The notes beneath the pieces were generated by a model, which was not told where the DNA came from, made no database searches, and saw nothing but the letters and a program-made list of their open reading frames with translations. A stretch of DNA of 64,000 nucleotides from Pempheris klunzingeri (lineage: Eukaryota; Chordata; Actinopteri; Acropomatiformes; Pempheridae), in contig NC_092033.1 in NCBI RefSeq assembly GCF_042242105.1, forward strand, positions 3,747,908-3,811,907, in the 5' to 3' direction. The translations under genes and the position numbers were made by a program. Below, one piece after another: positions 39,166 to 50,889 of the stretch; position 1 is the stretch's first letter, and every line of letters starts with the position of its first letter.

Positions 39166-40574
39166 TTAGACAAGAAAGCAAATAAGCACTTTTGCTAAAA
39201 TACAGTTAACGTTCAAGAAAGCTTTTTTGGAGCAGCAAACCACCAAAAATATTGACTTGCACTGGACAATAATGGTGTTGTGCCTGGGTCTGAACCTCCT
39301 ACAGCTTTGCATTGACTGAATATAGAGCTCAAGACACAGACACACTGTCGAGTATTAATCGTTTGGCCAATCTATTGTTGGAGACAACTTCTTTAATTTG
39401 TCTCAGAAAACTTGTGCTGCAGCAATCACTGAATCTGTTACTCCACAACAGAGACTTCAGATGCAGCCACACACAAGGTGTCATCCGTCTTACTAATTAC
39501 TTATTTAGTCAAATTGATGACAGTTCTAGTTATATCAGCTACAGTCCCACAAAATTACACTTTCTGATTACCCCTTTCTGATTTCCAGTCTTTATGTTGG
39601 ACCATTTGCAGATCTACAGTGATGTTGGTAACTTTTTTACTAAACTTTAACACACCCTAAACCTAAACCTGATGCTGCATTCACATGGATTCAGCCAGAC
39701 GGTAGACGGCAAATATCCTTTTAGTGGACGGTCAATACCAGCAAATACCAGCAACGGTAACTGTAGATGCCCTTAAGTTGCCTTTGTGGCAAAAACATGC
39801 AATAATGCATAATATACTGTATAATGTTATAGTATAGTATCATGATAAAGCAATACACACAATCATCTTGTTCTACTAATTTTTCTGTAAAACAATAGGA
39901 CACCACCATAGCAACGTGTTGTCATGTGGGTTTTGCTTGATTCATTTCCAAAGCCGTCCATAAGGTCTTGTCCGTCTGCTATCTACTGTCTGCCTGTATC
40001 CATGTGAATGCAGCATAAGAAACCTGCATGTTCCTCTTCAGAGAAGTCAATCACATGAATGAAAATATTGTCAATAACTAAATAAACATGAACAATATTC
40101 TATGTTACTAAGTGATGTGACCACTTCTTAGGCCACATATACTGTATACATGTATGCCCAACTGTCACTGCACATAAATTACTTTGAATGTAATGCTTTA
40201 GGAGGCGACGTTAGAAATATTTGACGTATTTTGTAGCCATCTCCTGATACCATACTGAAATGTGGTGAACATCATTGTAAGTGAACTGTGCTCCTTCGCA
40301 GGTACATCACCTACGCCGGCACACAGTAGAACATTTATGTTCCTGTTTTGTCTTTTTGACTGTTCCCAAGTGGAGCTACAGCTGACAACAGCAGTTGTTG
40401 TTTTCGGCACAAAATTGGTGTAAAAAAAAGAGGAGTACTCCTCAAAGACCAAAGAGCGTTGACACTGTACCATTACCACATTTGGTCCATTATGGATGTA
40501 GTACAGTTCCTAAGCAATGGAAAGTCTCTGTCGTTCATTTGCATTGTGCAGTGGTGTTACCTTCCTCAGACACC

Positions 40575-43500
40575 TTAAATAGTGCTCTCCCTGTCCGTGT
40601 CTTCTTTGTTTTTGGCAATGTTGATGTTGGCGTGTCCGTTGCCCACACTGTTGTCCTCTAGTCCGTTTTCTTTGGCCTGATTCCTTAGTGCTAACTTCTT
40701 ATGTCTCTTGACAAGTTTGACGTATAGACCTCCCCACAGCATGTTGGACAGGAAGTAGAGTCCAGTAATCAACCCCATGAATGTAATTCTGTAAGTAAAG
40801 TACATTTGAACAGGTTAAAGGATGATTCTGATATTTTTAAACCTGAGCCCTCAAAATTACTAGTTGGCACAAAAACGTTTGAAATTACTGAAAAGATCCC
40901 TAAAGAGACCCATAAGATCACACCATTCAAACCCACCAGACTCCATTGAGAAAAACAGTAATTTCCCGCCAGTTGCTGGTTGACCACTGTCTCCGTCGAT
41001 TAGTCTGTCTGTGTTATTGTGTAATACATAAATATTGTGTTGGACCTGAACTAACCATTTAAAACACCAAAGTCACACAATAGCACAAACAAAGTAACTG
41101 ATCGAGACAGCGGTTGACCAGCACCTCTCATGTAAATTTACTGTTTTTGTCAATGGAGTCTGGTGGTTATGAACCAAAAGCTAAAACGTCTATAGGGACC
41201 CTTTCTGTGATGTTGCCACACACTTCAATCTGAGCCCGTCAGTATGCTAAGCTAAGCTAATCGACTGCCGGGTGTAGTTTCATATTTAGGAGCAAACATA
41301 TTTCCCAAAATATTGACCAATTGCTTTAAACTGCCTCACACAACAATATTGGATATAATTAAAACTGTATAACAATATCGATGTCACAAAAAACCAGAAA
41401 GCCAGAGGAAAATAAGTCTGATTTCATTGTACCTAAATGCATCAGCATCATAGAGTCTACATGCTCCACGGCCTCCACACTGCTTGGTACCCCACTTCAA
41501 ACAGGTTCGATCAATCAGTGCTCCGAAATATATTGGAGGAGGTATCCCACCTGAAAGCAGACAAAGTCACATGTGCTCGTACATAAAAGGAGTGAAATAT
41601 AACTTGACTAATCATTTCTCTCAGTATAAGCACGGCCCTGTGAGCTAAATCACTTACCCAGAGTTCGTACTATCAGTGTCTGCATGCCCAAAGCCAGTGA
41701 CTTCAGGTCTGGCTGTATGGACCTGGAAGATCAGCCGAAAAACATCATATCATGTCAGCATTTTATCTTTAAGAATGCACAAGATGCAGAAGCAGTCCCT
41801 ACAAAGTAAAAAAAAAAACTGACCTGAGCAGTACGATGTATCCCGGCGTGCCCCCACAGGCAGAAATGAAGGATCCCACTACGGACAAAGCCATGAAGAT
41901 TTTGAATGTCCTGTCACAGTTGCTCTTGCGGGGGCACTGACCCAGCACTGCGGACATGTTCATGCCAGGAGTCATCATCTCCCCAACGCAGGTACAGTTA
42001 TGAAACATCTGGAGAGGCAGAAGACAGAGATGCTGAATTATCTTTGACTTTGACTTTATATATTTACTGCTCTGAGCGCTAATTATCCATTTATGTCTGA
42101 TATGGGTTCCCCATGGCGACCACTCTCACGCAACCATTTGGAAACAACTACTGGTGTTGGCATGAAGAACAGCAAAATCCAGTCTGTTATAGATTCCACG
42201 CAGTGCTTTGAGGGGTCATGTGCAAGAAGTCTGCAGACAGATAATTACAAATATTTGTCTAATTAATCAAACGTAACACTGACTTCATGGGTAAGCACCA
42301 CTGTTACAAGATGAGAAACTTGATGAGCCATCAGTGGAGCTTCAGACCTTTAGTACATCAACCCTTGTATGAGGATTGTTTATATTAGTTGTGTCAGTTT
42401 GTGATATTCAGTCCTTTTGATAATGTAATGTAATTAATATGTGGAATAGTTAGTTTCCTTTATTTTCTAGAGCCTTAGAGGCCCACAGGGAACATGCCTA
42501 GATATGTTCCTGTCAATCAAAGCTGGGCTTAGAGCCACACTGTATACTTATGCTGCAGAAATATAAATAGATATCATGTCTAAATATAATCTCTGTCAGG
42601 TTACATTGCGTTCTGGTCATTTGAAGCGACTGTTGGAGCAGAAAACGTCATCAGACTTTCCCCCCTTTCTCTGTTCTGTATGATTACTTAGTGCCAGTGC
42701 TAAAAGTGAAGACTTAGAAAAAACATTTCTCCTGATTTTCTGTTTAATCCTCATCAAGTTTGAGCAGGACACTCAGTGAATTTGTGTTTTGCTCAGTGTA
42801 TTTATTTCCCTCACCTTTACTCTACCAGCCTTATCTTTGTCTTTGCCATCTTACCATTTCCCTCCCAGTGCCGGTGGAGGTCTGGCAGCCGGCCAAGCAG
42901 GGCGAGGCGTACGTCATTCCGTTGTAGGCGCATACTGGGTCCCAGTGCTTTATTGAGCAGGAGCAGCCCATGTTGCACTGTGACAGCAAAGTCTGTTGGT
43001 TGTAGGATAATTGAGGAACCCTAATGCACACAGACGTGAACAGACACACATGAGTAAACATTTTAGCTGCAAACTTGAACTATCAAGCCTAAAAAAGGCC
43101 TATTTAGCATGTGTGTCTTGTGTTTTTCATGTTTCACAGCGGTTTGAATCCAAAATTTGGAGGACACATCGAATGATAGGAAACAACACTCTCACCCCTT
43201 CATAACTTCTACTCTCATGTAAAAGTAGAAGCGTGCCACTCACCCCTGATATGACACGGTGAGACCGCCCACCGCTGTATTGTCACAGTAGATGAAGGCC
43301 TGAATGGCAAGCAGACAAAGGGACCCCATGGAGGCACTCATTGACACCCTGGCTGCTCCGATGACACCCAGCTTGAAACGCTTCAGTACGAAACCTCCGG
43401 TGATGATGCCCAAAGCTACTGCTGGCAGGTTCAGGATGCCTGGATGGAAAAATGGATGAATGAATGGATGGATAATGTGCCAGAAACACTGGGCAACACA

Positions 43501-46500
43501 TAAGCACAGAAGCCCTTGAGGAGAACAAGTATGAAGGGAACTGGGGGGGTTGCTGTTACGTCATGTTATGCTATGTTTCATAATAGTAGGTTATACAATG
43601 ACTTTGAAACTATGAAATTATTCCAACAATCACACAGCCAGCTGTGATAGATGACTGTCATAAAGTTAATTATAGGTCAGGACACTACTTTACAGGCACA
43701 CACAAAAGGAGAGCCTACAGTGGGCTACTTATTGCTTACATTTCAAGTCTGCTTTCATAATCACACTTCCCTTCAATAACATCATTGTTTGAGTTCCTTT
43801 GGGCTACAAAGTGCATGGAGCTCGGAGCGAATTTATTTATCGCTCCGTACCTATGAAGAAAATGGCCTTGGAGGCTGACTGGCCGTAGATTTGCTCCAAG
43901 AACTTCGGCTTGAAGGTGATCATGCCGATGAAGCCGTTCACAGCCACCAGGTAGGTGAGGATCATCAGCGAGAAGATGCTGTTCTTAAAGAGTCTCCTCA
44001 GAGATGGAACGAAATCTGGTGAACAACAAAGCACACAGAGGGATTATGGCTTTCTGCTGGTTGGTCTGTGCTCCACCTCATCAATAACTGATGAACATTA
44101 ACCCTGAATACCATTTGCACAGACATAAAATCATAGAAGTATTTCTGGGCACGCACTTATCTGCCTTTTATTCCTTGTCACTTTATGGTAGTGTACATGC
44201 TTAATTGTTCTAAACTGTGGAACATGAAAGAACAAACACAAATCTATGACATGAAAACTAATTTAAAAATTTATTTTTATGTATTTGTTGTCAATTATGT
44301 AGTAACTCCTCCTTAAAAGCAGAGTTTGGTATGTTTACTCCACCTCACGTCTATAAAAAGAAACAGGTCTTGGGTGGTACCTTTAGCCAGCTCCTGGAAC
44401 GTAACTGGCTTCTCCTTCTCTTCATGATCCTGGTTTTCCTCAGGCAGGAAATTCTCCTGCTCTGCCACTGTGGTGAGCTCTGTGCTTTTACTTTGGCTCT
44501 GCTCTTGCCCCTGCTTGGGCAAAGACTTGGGCAGGAACCAGAATGGGATACTGGACAGCAGGACCACGGTGCCAGTTACTATGAACCCCAGCCACCAGGC
44601 CCCCACCCAGCGGGAGTCCTTATAGTTGATAGTGATGCTGTCTGAGAGAAGCAGACAGGCAAAGACAGCGGATTATGAAGGGGACTGTGTCTGTAGGATG
44701 CAATAGCTTAAAAGGTGGGGGACATTGAGCCCTGCTCTTCAGGGGCAGCTCTAATCCATGCAGTAAGTAGTTAACTTATGTTCAAAGAGAGGACGGGTTA
44801 AAGGACAAACATCTGTCTTATTAATCAAGCGTAATACTGACTTAATGGGTAAGCACCAATGACACAGGATGAGAAACTTTCTAAAAAGCTGTCTGCATGT
44901 TGTGCCACATTAACACAATGAGAAATCCCATACCTAAATCCACAAATCCAACGTCAACGTAGATCTTGGCCAGGTAGGACCCGAGCATAAACCCAAACAT
45001 CGGCCCTAAGATTCCCACTGTATGGATGCAGGCTGGTGAGTGAAGAAACAGAGAAGAGAGGTTACGTCCCGTGATATTAATCAAGCATTATCCAAATTAT
45101 ACACAACAGACATGCAGAAAAGCACAAGCATAAATAAAACTCATATAGCAGGGCAGTAAGTGATATATATATATATATAAAAGTGATTACTAACTAAGAG
45201 TGCAAGGAGGGAAATATAAAGTAACTAACCCAAATAGAAAGGAGTGTTCTCTTCTCTGGAGAAGTCATCCAGGTAGGATACACCCAGAGGCATGATGGGA
45301 GTCTCTCCAATTCCACGCAGCATGTTTCCCAGGAACACATAGATCCACAAGGATGAACCAGCTGCCTTTTCACAAGCTGAGGAAGGAAAAACTGGACTCA
45401 GAACATGAACTGAAACTGAACAGAGCACTGGTCATCATTATTGTATTGATTTCATATCTAAAATGGACAAATGGTCACACAGGTAAAGCAGTGAATGGTT
45501 TTCTCTTTTAATAGATCTCATTTTCTGTTTAGTGACCTCTTTGAGCATGTTACTTAAGTTAAAAATACATTCCTGATTTATTGGATATCCCAGTTTCCTG
45601 TGCTGTCCTGGTTCAAAATTTTCTTTTAATTGTTTCTCCCCTCATCCTATGAACCGTTCTGCGGACAAAACAGCCTGTTTATACCTGTTTTGGTCTCTAA
45701 ATCAGGCATCTCATCTGCATCATTCAGGCTGTGGTTGGACAAACAGGGCAGGATGCTCTCAGTGCTGTTGGCAGCTGTAGCGTAAGACACACTGGTCTCA
45801 TATTTATACCTGGAAAACAATAAGTTATTATTATATAACCGTCTCTTTCTGCATCTTGACTACATTTTTCTGAAGATGAAAGAGCATATAAATGGACTAT
45901 AACATCTTCAAGTGTTTATATGTAACGTGCACACACATAACATCTCTTCAAGGCAGAACAATTTGCACATTGCACATGCACATTGAAGGCTGGATTACCA
46001 AATACATAAAGCAATAAAGGTAACTGCTTTATTTGAATTTACATTGTACTCCCATGGTACATATTCCTAACTTCTGCATATGGTTCTGCATAGTTTTGCT
46101 CTCAGGCACCAAACAGATTCAACCTATTCCACCATATGCACATTAGAATAAGCTGAATTATCTGTAATTTCATGATATTTTGTACCTCTCATTTCACCTC
46201 TTGGATTTTGCAAGGGCAGGCTTTAGTCAAATGTGTTGTACTTAAAATAACAATATATCTTTGAGTCCTCCCTTTGTGGAAAAGCTGTTGTGGATGTTCC
46301 TCTGCATCCACAACAGCTCTGCCTCCAAGAACCATTTGGTTTGACTCTAATTAATGATATGTGCCATTACTGCAGGATACACCTTAGCAAGCAACCACAG
46401 TTTAACATATACAAAATTGAAATACTGAGAAGATGAAGGAAACTGTGTACTAACAATCCCTGGAAGAAGTGAGGCAGGGCTATGAGGAAAGATCCAACAG

Positions 46501-48161
46501 ACATGATCAAACAGCCAATACCAATCAGCCTGGGACGATGGAGCTTAGCTCCAAAGTAGCTCACAAAGGCTATCACCAGCAGGTTGCCTGGGGAGGAGAA
46601 CAATTACAAAATTACTTAAGAATGAAGTCATGAATTACTATAAGAAAGATATGCACGCTAAATATGAAGCTAGAGTCGGTAAACGGTTCTCATATCTTAG
46701 CATAAAGACCTGATTAGGCTGAAATTGGGCAAAAACAGCAAGTTAGACTCTGCTGATCAGCATCCCTAAAGCTGGAAACATGTAAAAACTTCCAGGCTAC
46801 CCCAAGGTAAAACAGCAATGGTTTAGTTTTTGTATGGATTAAACAATTGAGAGGTAACATGCCACCTGTTTCCAGTCTTTGTGCTAAGCTAAGCTAAGCT
46901 AACCTTTGTGGCTTCCGGTATGACAGTTGTGTCAAAGTGAAAAAATGTTTTCCCAAAATGTCAAACTTTTCTTTTAAGAGGCATAATTGGTGCCTTCATC
47001 TTCCACATAATCCAATATTTATCTCTCAACACCTTCATTATTCAAATTATGCAGGTGAAGGCGTTGTGAGTTTACTTTCCATCCATCTTCACGTACCCAT
47101 TTCGAAGCTGCCATCTATGACCCCAATGAGGGAGCTGGGGATGTCAAAGCGCCTCTCAATCTGGGTGATGGAGCTCTTCATATAGGCTCCACCAAAGGCT
47201 TTGGCAAAATATACAAATGCCAAAGAGGCCAGGAAGAGCTGAAGACACAGAAAGACACAGGAACAGTTAGGGACAGACATTCAACCTGATTTTATCAGGT
47301 CAGACTGAGCCTCAGAGTCGAAAAATGATTACTTTGGTAATAATCTCTCTTTAAGTGGTACTTGATGCTTTCACATACTCCCATGACAGATTAGGCTCAC
47401 ACACATCTAAAGCCCTACAATACTTCACACCTACTATCACCATTGATTGGATTCACATTCATTTACATTAGATTAGTTTAAATCTAATCGAATTAGTTTA
47501 AATCTAATCAAAAAAAAAACAAAACATAACAAGCAGGTAAAGAAGAAACTGATACAAAAATAAAAATCTAGGTTTTTGTTTTTGGTGAACTTTTCACATG
47601 TGATCAGTCTGCTATCAGAGAGCATGTTATAAACTGTGTCACCATATAGACAAACTCCTGCATGGTGTGACCACAGGTCACTGCAACAATACCACTGTTT
47701 GTCTTGCTAAAAAGGACCTCAAGGGCCACTTAAGTGACTATCAGTCTTATCTATAGGCACTTGTGGGTAATTAACCTGCATTTTAACCCTCCTTTACACT
47801 CATTAACAGCTCAGTGGGCATTCCATGAGCAAAAAAATGTCTTGTTTGGTGTCAAAGTCTCAAAATTTTATAGGGTCAAGGGAAAAAGGAGACTTCTTTT
47901 GTTAATGCTTTGCCATTTACTGCCTCATTGGGGGCAGCATTTGTCAGGCACAGATAATGCTGACAAAGAAATGCAAAACCAAGACAAATACATAGGTTAA
48001 AGAAAGGCAGTGTTGCAATGACTTTATATTTTGGCATTGTCATTGTCCAAGTCCATGTCCGACATTCCCAAACACTTTGTGAAATGGGGGGAGTGTAACA
48101 TTTCACCGACCTTGAGCTTGGAGCAGCAAGCCTCACGTGGTTTTTTGGACTCTACACTCAT
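40575..48161 (-). CDS. SLCO1-family organic anion transporter (OATP1), copy B
   Basis: Second tandem OATP1 carrier. Coding exons: 48111-48161, 47097-47238, 46455-46587, 45685-45809, 45230-45376, 44934-45032, 44381-44641, 43851-44015, 43244-43439, 42855-43020, 41824-42008, 41658-41722, 41433-41550, 40575-40788. Phases chain to about 688 aa. Exon 1 encodes only 17 residues, [17 protein letters not shown]. Landmarks are [57 protein letters not shown], and the Kazal-like loop [16 protein letters not shown]. The C-terminus ends ESTI, which fits a class I PDZ ligand. Ten of the 14 exons have exactly the same length as in copy A, so the two are tandem duplicates. The helix-1 to helix-2 region resembles OATP1C1 and OATP1A/1B about equally, so I leave the symbol blank. 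Confidence 0.94.
40815..41225. mobile_element. Foldback element, copy 2, in the last intron of SLCO1 copy B
   Basis: Imperfect inverted arms at about 40933-41003 (CCACCAGACTCCATTGAG...) and 41101-41166 (...CAATGGAGTCTGGTGG). They include GTTGCTGGTTGACCACTGTC against the complement of GACAGCGGTTGACCAGCACC. A fragment with GCTAAGCTAAGCTAATCG follows directly (about 41228-41332). Confidence 0.65.
45168..45180 (+). repeat. Short (TA)n tract
   Basis: Simple repeat in an intron of SLCO1 copy B. Confidence 0.7.
46650..46978. mobile_element. GCTAAGC-family MITE in SLCO1 copy B intron
   Basis: It shares AATATGAAGCTAGAG, TTAGCATAAAGACC, GTGCTAAGCTAAGCTAAGC and a terminal CCCAAAATGTCAAACTTTTC with the element at 34517-34853. 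Left boundary uncertain. Confidence 0.6.
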
Positions 48162-48603
48162 GATGCTGCTACTTGCTCAACAAACGAGAGGAAGCAGAAA
48201 ACACACCACCAAAGGACCTGCAGAAAGACGCCACCGTTATGAAAACATCACAGCTCGCAAATTATGTTTTTACGTCAGTGTTATATGATTCATCAAATAG
48301 ATTTTCTTCAAAATAACCAGTGCTTTTTTACAAAAATAACTTTCCTCGTACTATTTTTTTTAATTTTTGCGGTGAATAAAGTAACTGATTGATGACAAAA
48401 ACATAAAAAGTCAGCTTGCATAGATACATTACATTGTCTGAACATAAGCAAAAAGAAAACAGACTGGTATAATACATTTTGAGTTACATTGAGAGTTTTG
48501 AGATTTGTTACAAAATTCACTTTGTAATCAGTTTTTGGATCCCAATACAGATAATATGCCATAATGTTAGCTGTGTTTGGTGCTGTTGCAGTCTTAAGGT
48601 GCA

Positions 48604-48648
<45 letters not shown>

Positions 48649-50240
48649 AATGAACATGAGCAGTGCATGTGTAATCTACTTTGGCTCAATAAAAACTATC
48701 TGAATATAAAACAGACCAGAAGTTTACAGTGAAACACAAGTGAGTAGTAAAAGTTTGCTCAGTGTATCTTAGAGAAGAACTTGTGCAGAATTAGAAGTAG
48801 TGAAAAACCTGAAAGAGTATTTACCTGAGAGGCAGCAGTGGTCCTTTGAGAAATGGAAAGGATGTGGTAAAGTAGATGAAGGCTTGTTGTAGCTGGCAGG
48901 ACTTTGTGCTTGAAGCAAGAGTCTTATCACAAACAAATTATAAGATCATCTGTAATCAGTAACCCAGCCACTCATGTGCACTTGTTGATCATGTCAATAA
49001 AAAGCCCTCCGAAGCTCTGACACACACACACACGCACACACAAACCCAAAAGTGACTGCTCTGGTTGGGTAAGGTCCAGTGGGATGTATGTCCGACCACC
49101 ACCGGAAGGTTCAGAGGTTCACTGAATGCAAACACACACACACACACACATTCGCAGTCCGCGCACACTTGCACATCCTCCTCTGTGAACATCATAAGCC
49201 TCCCAAGTATCCATCCTTTAGAACGTACAACAAACAGCAGCAGCGTGAAGCTGGCCAAAGCTTATTGTACAAGCCTGCTGTGTCTGTTAGTTTGCTGTTT
49301 GAAATGCTTTCCTCTCCTGGAGAACTTCGGCTTTTGTAAGGCTGGGTGTTTTCCTCGGCCTGATCAAAGTCTTCCTGTCCTATTGATAGGCCCTAACAAT
49401 GCCTTTCTCTCTGTCTCCTAATGGCCGAGTATCGCCTGATCAAACTTGTTGCACAGAGTATCTAAGATATAAAAGAATCTTATGGAGAGCATTTTGACAT
49501 TGGAGTTGCAGCAGTAATGTCACATCCACCACACTGCACCATGGCTGCTCCTCAGTAATGATATAGAGATTCTTTTTAGCAAATTTACTGTTAAACGTTC
49601 TTTTATTTTTACCGTTATTGATAAAACAGGTACTTTTTAAATAGAAAAACAGGTTACTAAGGAAGTAAGGGTATACACAAAGGTTTGAGGGAAGTAAATG
49701 TGCATAGAAATTAATCTCTTTATTATTAAGTAAAATGGGAGTATATACACGTGCACATACCTCAATATGAACATGGCCTCTATAGATACACATAAACACT
49801 TATATTACATATGATAATACCCACTTTCTTTACACAGAATTAAGGAATAAGCACATTTTAATTTGTGGATAAACCCTCATGTATTACTTTTTTATATCAG
49901 TATTAGTCAAACAGAGATTTGAATTTCTGGTTCTGCAGATAATCCACAGAAAAGCACTCAATATTTTTCAGAGGGACTTTTTCCTTTTCCCATTTTTAAA
50001 TGTCATTTGTCAGTGCCATGATCAACACGCCCACATTTCCTTTATCTTCATTGTATGCGGATGGAGGCAGAACTATTTCAAAACATGGGTGAGTACAAAC
50101 TACCTGAGTGGCTACTATTGAGGATCTGTGTTTTCTTTTCTAATTAGCATAAGAGAGCAGTGGGGCTGCCAATGGGTGTGAATACACTAGATTTAAATTA
50201 ATGCACCAAAAGAACGCACACGTTGGTGATAAATAAATGA
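48162..50240. other. Intergenic between SLCO1 copy B and the mucin
   Basis: A minus-strand GCCTCTCAG/GTAAAT donor near 48823 could end a 5' UTR exon of copy B. Simple repeats: (AT)n at 48608-48645, (CA)n near 49021-49042 and 49133-49150. No other exon recognised; the many short frames look non-coding. Confidence 0.4.
48608..48645 (+). repeat. (AT)n microsatellite
   Basis: About 19 AT units. Confidence 0.9.
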
Positions 50241-50245
50241 TGCAG

Positions 50246-50361
50246 TTTATTCGATAGAAAGCTGATTGAGTAAATAAAATAAAGAACCAAAAAGAAGGGT
50301 TTCAATTAAAAAATAAGTTTTGATTTGGAAATGTAATGGATACATTATATAATCATTTATT
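50246..50361 (-). terminator. Candidate mucin polyadenylation signals
   Basis: Minus-strand AATAAA at 50356-50361, about 40 bp after the mucin stop, and at 50246-50251. Confidence 0.5.
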
Positions 50362-50399
50362 CTTGGCTCTTATTCCTGGGTCTGTGCTGTCAGGACCTT

Positions 50400-50889
50400 T
50401 CAGCACAGTGTGCCACAGGCTCTGCACTCACAGCTGGTGATGTGCTTGTAGACGTGCTGTCTGGTAGTGAGGTCAAAGCACTGCAGGGTCACCGGTCTCC
50501 TGTCTGAGGTCCGCTCCTGACAACTTCGGCACTTCTGCTCCACCTGCAGGTCACCGCGTAACACGGCCCTGTTGCACCGACACAAGGCACGGTGGGGAGG
50601 AGGGGAGAGTGGGGACGGGTGGAGGAGGGAGGGGAGACAGAGAGTGAGACAGGCAGAGGGAGGGAAAGAGATGTCTTATCGTATCTTTAACCACAGTTAA
50701 TTCACAAACACTCCTTTTCTTACGCCATCAGTATAAACACCTAAAACCTCAAAGGTATGGTCAGGAATGTTTAGACTCACCTGGGCTCAGACACACACTG
50801 GCCCTGACACACAGGCATCGCCATGACGGTGGTACAGTTATCTACATTAATGTTGATAGAGGTCACCTTCGGAGCGCATTTCGGCTTAC
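50400..50889 (-). other. Mucin C-terminal cystine knot (CTCK)
   Basis: Exons 50781-50889 and 50400-50568. The order [42 protein letters not shown] and [14 protein letters not shown] fits the CTCK used for C-terminal dimerisation in the endoplasmic reticulum. Confidence 0.9.

Larger units (their letters stand above)
34292..40574. other. Intergenic between the two SLCO1 genes
   Basis: It presumably contains the 5' UTR and promoter of copy A just above 34291 (unresolved), and the 3' UTR of copy B below 40575. Repeats within are described separately (34517-34853, 37036-37760, 38860-39165). A 162-codon plus-strand frame at 35688-36176 has no recognisable domain and repetitive, low-complexity content, so it is not called. 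No other gene seen. Confidence 0.45.
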
